A stretch of 64,000 nucleotides of DNA, from NCBI RefSeq assembly GCF_900106535.1, contig NZ_FNOH01000002.1, forward strand, positions 186,001 through 250,000, written 5' to 3'. The notes below the pieces were generated by a model that was given only the letters and a program-made list of their open reading frames with translations, searched no databases and was not told the origin of the DNA. Source of the stretch: Myxococcus xanthus (GTDB taxonomy: Bacteria > Myxococcota > Myxococcia > Myxococcales > Myxococcaceae). The position numbers and the translations under genes are program-made. The stretch's first letter is position 1. Each line of letters begins with the position of its first letter. Shown piece after piece: positions 60,000 to 64,000 of the stretch.

Positions 60000-60431
60000 T
60001 CACTCGCCTCCCTTGCGACGGCGGCACTTATCCACGGGCCATTCGTGTTGCCCTTCGCAATACCGGAAGCAGTCGTAACAAGAGCCTGACCAGGCCTGCT
60101 CTTGACACTGGGCATAGGCGTCGATGCACACCTGCTTCCACCCGGGGATGGCTTCTTCGCTGGCCTCGGACGCGGACTCGACGGCCTTCATCGGAACCAG
60201 GTACTTGCTCGCCTCCGAGGCCGTCAGCCCGCAGCGCTCAGGCGTGGCCGGGTGCATCTTCACGCAGCAACTCACCGTCGAATCCATGGGGCCGCACTGC
60301 GCCTGGGCCAGGTACACGGGCTGACGGGCCGCGGTGGAATGAGCGCTCCCGCCACACCCCAGCGCCGAGAGAACAATGGCTGCCAGCGGGCCCCACATCG
60401 CGCAACAATGCAAGGATGGCTCGTTTTCCAT
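60000..60431 (-). CDS. Cys-rich lipoprotein paired with the DUSAM gene
   Basis: A protein of about 143 residues with a hydrophobic signal segment and a lipobox-like Ser-Ala-Leu-Gly-Cys, so it should be lipid-anchored. The mature part contains about nine cysteines, several close together (Ser-Cys-Cys-Val-Lys; Gly-Ser-Cys-Tyr-Asp-Cys-Phe-Arg-Tyr-Cys), and ends in a basic Lys-Cys-Arg-Arg-Arg-Lys. The ATG complementary to 60429-60431 is used; a GTG 18 nt upstream or an ATG complementary to 60396-60398 are alternatives and none has a clear ribosome binding site. It lies 4 nt upstream of the DUSAM gene, so the two are probably translated together. No family is recognised. Confidence 0.72.
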   Translation of the reverse strand: MENEPSLHCCAMWGPLAAIVLSALGCGGSAHSTAARQPVYLAQAQCGPMDSTVSCCVKMHPATPERCGLTASEASKYLVPMKAVESASEASEEAIPGWKQVCIDAYAQCQEQAWSGSCYDCFRYCEGQHEWPVDKCRRRKGGE

Positions 60432-60877
60432 GAATAGCAGCTTACACACGCCTCATGCATGGACAACCCTCCTTTCACGCAGCCAGCCTCCGGGCTCGCC
60501 CACGGCAATCACCCGAACCCGCGGCTCCTCCTCCCTGCGGAACACGTCCGCTATCGAGGGCACATCGCCGAGGCGGGAGCCCGCGATGGCAACACCGGGC
60601 ATCTGCCTCGTCTGAAAGTGGCCTGGATGCCGCCCTGCGCATCCCATATGCAACGCACCAGGTAGGCAACACAAGCAGAGACTCACTGTGCCGGGTGACC
60701 GTTCCCCAGTGCACCCAAGCGCTGGGATGCCGCCATGGACATCACGCTCGCCCCCTGCGCGCGCAGGATGAGTGCCAGCTCCCCTGGGCCTTCGCCGGGA
60801 AGCACAAGACCGGCGCTGCACCGTCCGACGTTCGCGTGGCGGCATGACTCCACCCAAGCCAGGCCCACGGTCATGAA
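60432..60877 (-). pseudogene. Possible remnant of a degraded minus-strand gene
   Basis: This spacer has no intact convincing gene. On the minus strand two different frames contain short stretches with normal protein composition: one ending at 60683 (Leu-Val-Leu-Pro-Gly-Glu-Gly-Pro-Gly-Glu-Leu-Ala, then Val-Met-Ser-Met-Ala-Ala) and one ending at 60453 (Asp-Val-Pro-Ser-Ile-Ala-Asp-Val-Phe-Arg-Arg-Glu-Glu-Glu-Pro). A frameshifted decayed gene would explain this. The original function is not recognisable, and it may equally be noise in a GC-rich spacer. Confidence 0.3.
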
Positions 60878-61135
60878 GTGCCGCGGGTAGACCTCGACGC
60901 GTGCCGCATCGCGGAGGAGGTCCAGGGCTTCTGCCGTCCCTGTAACCTGTCATTCAACCCGGATGGGACCTTGCTCGCGGCCTCGCGGGGCGGTTGCGGA
61001 GGCTTCGGTGTCCACCGCTTTCCAACCGGAGAGCTGCTGTTCAAGCACGCCGCCGAACATGAACTCCAAACGAGCGACGCCATCTTCTCGCAGCAGGGTG
61101 GCGGCACCGTGGGCCTGTGGTTCGTGACGGACTGA
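60878..61135 (+). pseudogene. Fragment with WD40/beta-propeller-like sequence
   Basis: An 85-codon frame starting at a GTG contains Leu-Ser-Phe-Asn-Pro-Asp-Gly-Thr-Leu-Leu-Ala-Ala-Ser, which is the pattern of a WD40-type beta-propeller blade. A second Asp-Ala-Ile-Phe-Ser follows near the end. A functional propeller would need at least four to seven such blades, so a piece this short is probably a truncated copy. The preceding ATG frame hits a stop after five codons, suggesting a broken start. It ends 6 bp before the convergent M50 protease gene. It might instead be a small real protein. Confidence 0.4.
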
Positions 61136-61141
61136 GTCCCG

Positions 61142-62299
61142 TTACGCCGGCCGCTCCTGCCGCCACCGCCGATCCTGCTGACCGCTGCGCTCCTCGCGCG
61201 CCTGATACAGCGCCATACCGCGCTGCACATCGTTCACGTCGAGTGTCCCCGCCAGCACCCCATCCGCCTCCACCACGACGAGTTGGGGCCTCTCCTCCTC
61301 GGCCATGCGCCGCAGCGCCGTCCACCCATCCTCATCCAGCCGCACCACCACGGCGGGCACCATCACCTCGCGCACGGTGCGCGTCATCCGCTCCGAATCC
61401 GGCACGGCCCGCACCGTCTCCAGCGACACCTGCCCCACCGGCCTTTCGTCCTCCGTCACCGGCAGCAGCAACAGCCTCGCACGCCGCAAGTCCCACAGCG
61501 CCTGCTCCAGCGACGCCCCCGCGTCCACACCCACCCGGCGCGGCGTCATCAAGTCGGCCACCGGCACACGCTCCAGCGTCATCTTCATCCGCACCTGCTG
61601 CGCCTCCCCCTGCGCGCCCATGAAGATGAAGAACGCGATGACGACCAGGAACGGATTGAGCGACAGCACCGCCCACACACCGAACAACACCGCGAACCCA
61701 CGTCCCAGCCAGGACGCCACCTGCGTTGCGCGCACCATCCCCAGCCGTCCCGCCAGCGACGCGCGGACGATGCGCCCCCCATCCATGGGGAACGCGGGCA
61801 GCAGATTGAACACACCCAGGAACAGGTTCAGGCTGGCCATGTAGAAGAACGCGAACTGGAGGTTGAACGAGCGCACCTCCTGGAGCAGCCACGTCGCGCC
61901 GCCGAGCAGCACCGCCAGCAGGATGCTCGTCAGCGGCCCCACCGCGGCCATCAGCGCTTCATCCCGGGGACGCGGCGGCGCCTCCGTCAACTCCGACACA
62001 CCGCCCACCATCATCAACGTAATCGAGCGCACCCTCCCGCCGCGGCGCAGCGCGTACACGGTGTGCGCCAGTTCGTGAATGAACACGGACGCGAACAAGC
62101 CCAACGCCACCACCAGCCCCCACAGCGCGGGCGAGCCGCTGAGTCGCTCCGGGGGGACTTCGGCCACCTCCGCCGCCCGCTGGAAGGCGCCGCCGAATAG
62201 AAACGCAAGCAGCGGAAGGACCAGCAACAGCGAGAAGTGGACGCGGACGGGAATGCCGCGGAACGAGCCGATTTGAAAGGATCCTCGCGCGGCGCGCAT
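61142..62299 (-). CDS. Site-2-type (M50) metalloprotease with CBS domains
   Basis: A 385-residue membrane protein of the M50 family, group with C-terminal CBS pair. The zinc motif is His-Glu-Leu-Ala-His (75-79), and the second metal-site motif Leu-Pro-Ala-Phe-Pro-Met-Asp-Gly-Gly (167-175) has Asp173. Four to six membrane helices lie between residues 22 and 230. Residues about 245-365 form two CBS domains, each with the Leu-Met-Thr or Val-Met-Val-Pro start pattern; these usually bind adenine nucleotides and control the protease. The ending is Arg/Gln-rich. It probably cleaves a membrane-bound regulator or handles membrane protein turnover. Confidence 0.93.
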   Translation of the reverse strand: MRAARGSFQIGSFRGIPVRVHFSLLLVLPLLAFLFGGAFQRAAEVAEVPPERLSGSPALWGLVVALGLFASVFIHELAHTVYALRRGGRVRSITLMMVGGVSELTEAPPRPRDEALMAAVGPLTSILLAVLLGGATWLLQEVRSFNLQFAFFYMASLNLFLGVFNLLPAFPMDGGRIVRASLAGRLGMVRATQVASWLGRGFAVLFGVWAVLSLNPFLVVIAFFIFMGAQGEAQQVRMKMTLERVPVADLMTPRRVGVDAGASLEQALWDLRRARLLLLPVTEDERPVGQVSLETVRAVPDSERMTRTVREVMVPAVVVRLDEDGWTALRRMAEEERPQLVVVEADGVLAGTLDVNDVQRGMALYQAREERSGQQDRRWRQERPA

Positions 62300-62509
62300 G
62301 GCGGCCCTCCTATGGCTTCAACCTCCGTCCCCTCCACCCGGCGCGCACGGACCTGGAAGCGGCCCGGCCGGCTGCCCGCCCCCCGAATGTCCGCTCCTCG
62401 GCCTTCGGGATGTCCGCCCGCGAGCACGGCCGCGGTCCCCCCGCCCCGCCCTTGCGCCTCCCACATACGCTGGACGGGGCGGCCCCAGCGTCCCCGCCTT
62501 GGAGGCACC

Positions 62510-63235
62510 ATGTGGAATCCTGTCGCGAATGCGCGGGCGGCATGGCGGATGGCACGGGCCCTCCGCGACCCGGAGAAACTCCAGGACGTCCTGGGTCTGG
62601 CCCCCGTGCTCGCGCCCCCCGTGGCGATGCGGCGGCTGGTGGAGCGGCTGATGAGCCACGCCTCCGCGGCCCAGGCCTTCATCGAGCGCCCGCGCGTGGG
62701 CCTGCTCCACCTGGCCGCGCTGCGCGCCCTGCCCGAACACACCCTGGGACGTGCCTTCGTCGACCACCTGGAGGCGAACCAGGTGAACCCTGACGCACTG
62801 CCCTACCTGGAGGCGCGGACCGACGAGGAGTACGTGCGAGCGCACCTGCTCGAATCCCATGACGTCTGGCACGTCCTCACCGGCTTTCCGACGAGCGTGG
62901 CGGGCGAGCTGGGCATCCAGGCCTTCAGCCTGGCCCAGGTGGGCAGCCCCTTCGCCCTGGGCATCCTCGCGGGCGGCCTGACGAACACCCTCCTCTACGC
63001 GTTCTCTCAGCGCGAGGAGCGCATGCGCGCCATCGTCCGGGGCTGGCTGCTGGGACAACGGGCCCGACCGCTCTTCGGGGCACCGTGGTGTCAAATGTGG
63101 GAGTCGCCCCTGGCGGAGGTCCGCCAGCGCTACGGCCTGGACCTGGCGGCGGTGGATGCAGTGCTTGACGACCCCATGCGTCCGGCCATGGAAGTCAGGA
63201 ATCCAGGCAGCGCGTCCCCGCCCCAATCATGCTAG
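62510..63235 (+). CDS. Coq4-family protein
   Basis: A 241-residue protein of the Coq4 family. The diagnostic metal-site motif is present: His-Asp-Val-Trp-His-Val-Leu-Thr-Gly (about 123-131) followed by Gly-Glu-Leu-Gly-Ile-Gln-Ala-Phe-Ser-Leu-Ala-Gln (about 138-149), which is the HDxxHx(n)E pattern. In eukaryotes Coq4 takes part in ubiquinone biosynthesis (decarboxylation and hydroxylation at C1). Myxobacteria use menaquinone, as far as I know, so the role here must differ. The ATG at 62510 has GGAGG at 62501-62505. It is divergent from the M50 gene and 9 bp before the carboxylase gene, with which it may be co-transcribed. Confidence 0.85.
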   Translation: MWNPVANARAAWRMARALRDPEKLQDVLGLAPVLAPPVAMRRLVERLMSHASAAQAFIERPRVGLLHLAALRALPEHTLGRAFVDHLEANQVNPDALPYLEARTDEEYVRAHLLESHDVWHVLTGFPTSVAGELGIQAFSLAQVGSPFALGILAGGLTNTLLYAFSQREERMRAIVRGWLLGQRARPLFGAPWCQMWESPLAEVRQRYGLDLAAVDAVLDDPMRPAMEVRNPGSASPPQSC

Positions 63236-63244
63236 ACGCGCCCC

Positions 63245-64000
63245 ATGGACCAGACTCCCGAGAAGGACCCCCTCCGCGCACGTCTCGAGAAGATGGAGAA
63301 GCAAGCCGAGCTGGGTGGCGGTGCCGACCGCATCGCCAAGCAGCACGAGTCCGGCAAGCTCACCGCCCGCGAGCGCATCGACCTGCTCCTTGACCCCGGC
63401 TCCTTCTGTGAGCTGGACAAGTTCGTCACCCACCGCTCGAGCGAGTTCGGCATGGGCGACAAGAAGATTCCAGGCGACGGCGTCGTCACCGGCTACGGCA
63501 CCGTGGAAGGCCGCAAGGTCTTCGTCTTCGCCCAGGACTTCACCGTCTTCGGCGGCTCGCTGTCGGGCGCCTACGCGCAGAAGATCTGCAAGATCATGGA
63601 CCTGGCCACCCGCGTGGGTGCGCCCGTCATCGGCCTGAATGACTCGGGCGGCGCGCGCATCCAGGAAGGCGTGGAGAGCCTGGCCGGCTACGCGGACATC
63701 TTCGTGCGCAACACGCTGGCCTCCGGCGTGGTGCCCCAGATTTCGCTCATCATGGGCCCGTGCGCGGGCGGCGCGGTGTACTCGCCGGCCATCACCGACT
63801 TCATCATGATGGTGAAGGACACGTCGTACATGTTCATCACCGGCCCGGACGTCATCAAGACGGTGACGCACGAGGAGGTGTCGAAGGAAGCGCTGGGCGG
63901 CGCCGTCACGCACAACCAGAAGTCCGGCGTGGCCCACTTCGCGGCGGAGAACGAGCAGGCCGCCATCGTGATGACGCGCGAGCTGCTCTCCTTCCTGCCC
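63245..64000 (+). CDS. Acyl-CoA carboxylase carboxyltransferase subunit, partial
   Basis: The gene runs off the right edge; 252 residues are seen. It is the N-terminal half of the carboxyltransferase (beta) subunit of an acyl-CoA carboxylase, most like propionyl-CoA carboxylase. Landmarks include [13 protein letters not shown] (about 39-51), Phe-Gly-Gly-Ser-Leu-Ser (about 102-107), [12 protein letters not shown] (about 131-142) and [12 protein letters not shown] (about 171-182). Propionyl-CoA and acetyl-CoA specificity cannot be told apart from this part. It transfers CO2 from carboxybiotin to the acyl-CoA. Confidence 0.93.
   Translation, partial: MDQTPEKDPLRARLEKMEKQAELGGGADRIAKQHESGKLTARERIDLLLDPGSFCELDKFVTHRSSEFGMGDKKIPGDGVVTGYGTVEGRKVFVFAQDFTVFGGSLSGAYAQKICKIMDLATRVGAPVIGLNDSGGARIQEGVESLAGYADIFVRNTLASGVVPQISLIMGPCAGGAVYSPAITDFIMMVKDTSYMFITGPDVIKTVTHEEVSKEALGGAVTHNQKSGVAHFAAENEQAAIVMTRELLSFLP

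Overview
The window is high-GC DNA of a myxobacterium, most likely Myxococcus or a close relative in the Myxococcaceae. The evidence is the very high G/C at third codon positions, a DUSAM-domain protein (a family I know only from Myxococcaceae), a Ser/Thr kinase, many lipoproteins and TPR proteins, and an NtrC-type regulator with its histidine kinase. Genes are closely packed and many neighbours overlap by exactly 4 nt (ATGA or GTGA). I see no rRNA, tRNA, CRISPR array, insertion sequence or prophage, so this looks like core chromosome with a few less usual loci.

Layout: 1-8.7 kb holds cell-envelope genes (coiled-coil lipoprotein, small Ala/Glu/Lys-rich secreted protein, GAF protein, membrane Ser/Thr kinase, a large TPR/DUF3857 lipoprotein, a WxxGxW protein). 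8.7-10.7 kb has an isoaspartyl peptidase/asparaginase and a DJ-1/PfpI protein. 10.7-17.0 kb is a complete minus-strand SUF iron-sulfur operon in transcription order rrf2-sufB-sufC-sufD-sufS-sufU-sufT, with an IscR-type-1-like operator upstream. After an orphan amino-acid-type binding lipoprotein comes a five-gene minus-strand operon (18.4-22.9 kb) of TadE/TadG-like proteins ending in a 59-residue Flp-type pilin. 23.0-28.9 kb is a minus-strand run: PATAN/DnaJ-like/TPR protein, TPR membrane protein, HemW and a 751-residue coiled-coil protein.

29-40 kb is mixed housekeeping: M16 protease, two lipoproteins, PrmA, a DUF457-type membrane protein, an AraC regulator, two Mpo1-like membrane proteins, a class III nucleotidyl cyclase, RsmE and a GlsB-like protein. 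40.2-47.8 kb is a plus-strand cluster: zinc-ribbon/RDD membrane protein with long Ala-Pro-Gln repeats, a MshEN-like/HEAT protein, and an overlapping histidine kinase/NtrC regulator pair. 47.8-55.2 kb is a minus-strand block: WS/DGAT acyltransferase, Cys-rich secreted protein, PRMT-like methyltransferase, an Mla-type ABC ATPase with altered catalytic residues, and a 1031-residue protein with the domain plan of plant methionine S-methyltransferase. The last 9 kb holds hypothetical proteins, a rhomboid protease fused to a TPR tail, the DUSAM protein, a degraded intergenic stretch, a site-2-type protease with CBS domains, a Coq4-like protein and the start of an acyl-CoA carboxylase carboxyltransferase subunit.

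The most notable item is the methionine S-methyltransferase-like fusion at 52135-55230. It matches the plant enzyme along its whole length, as far as I can recall that sequence, and it retains residues expected of a PLP-binding aminotransferase domain. The adjacent ABC ATPase with a missing Walker B glutamate and missing switch histidine is the second most notable.
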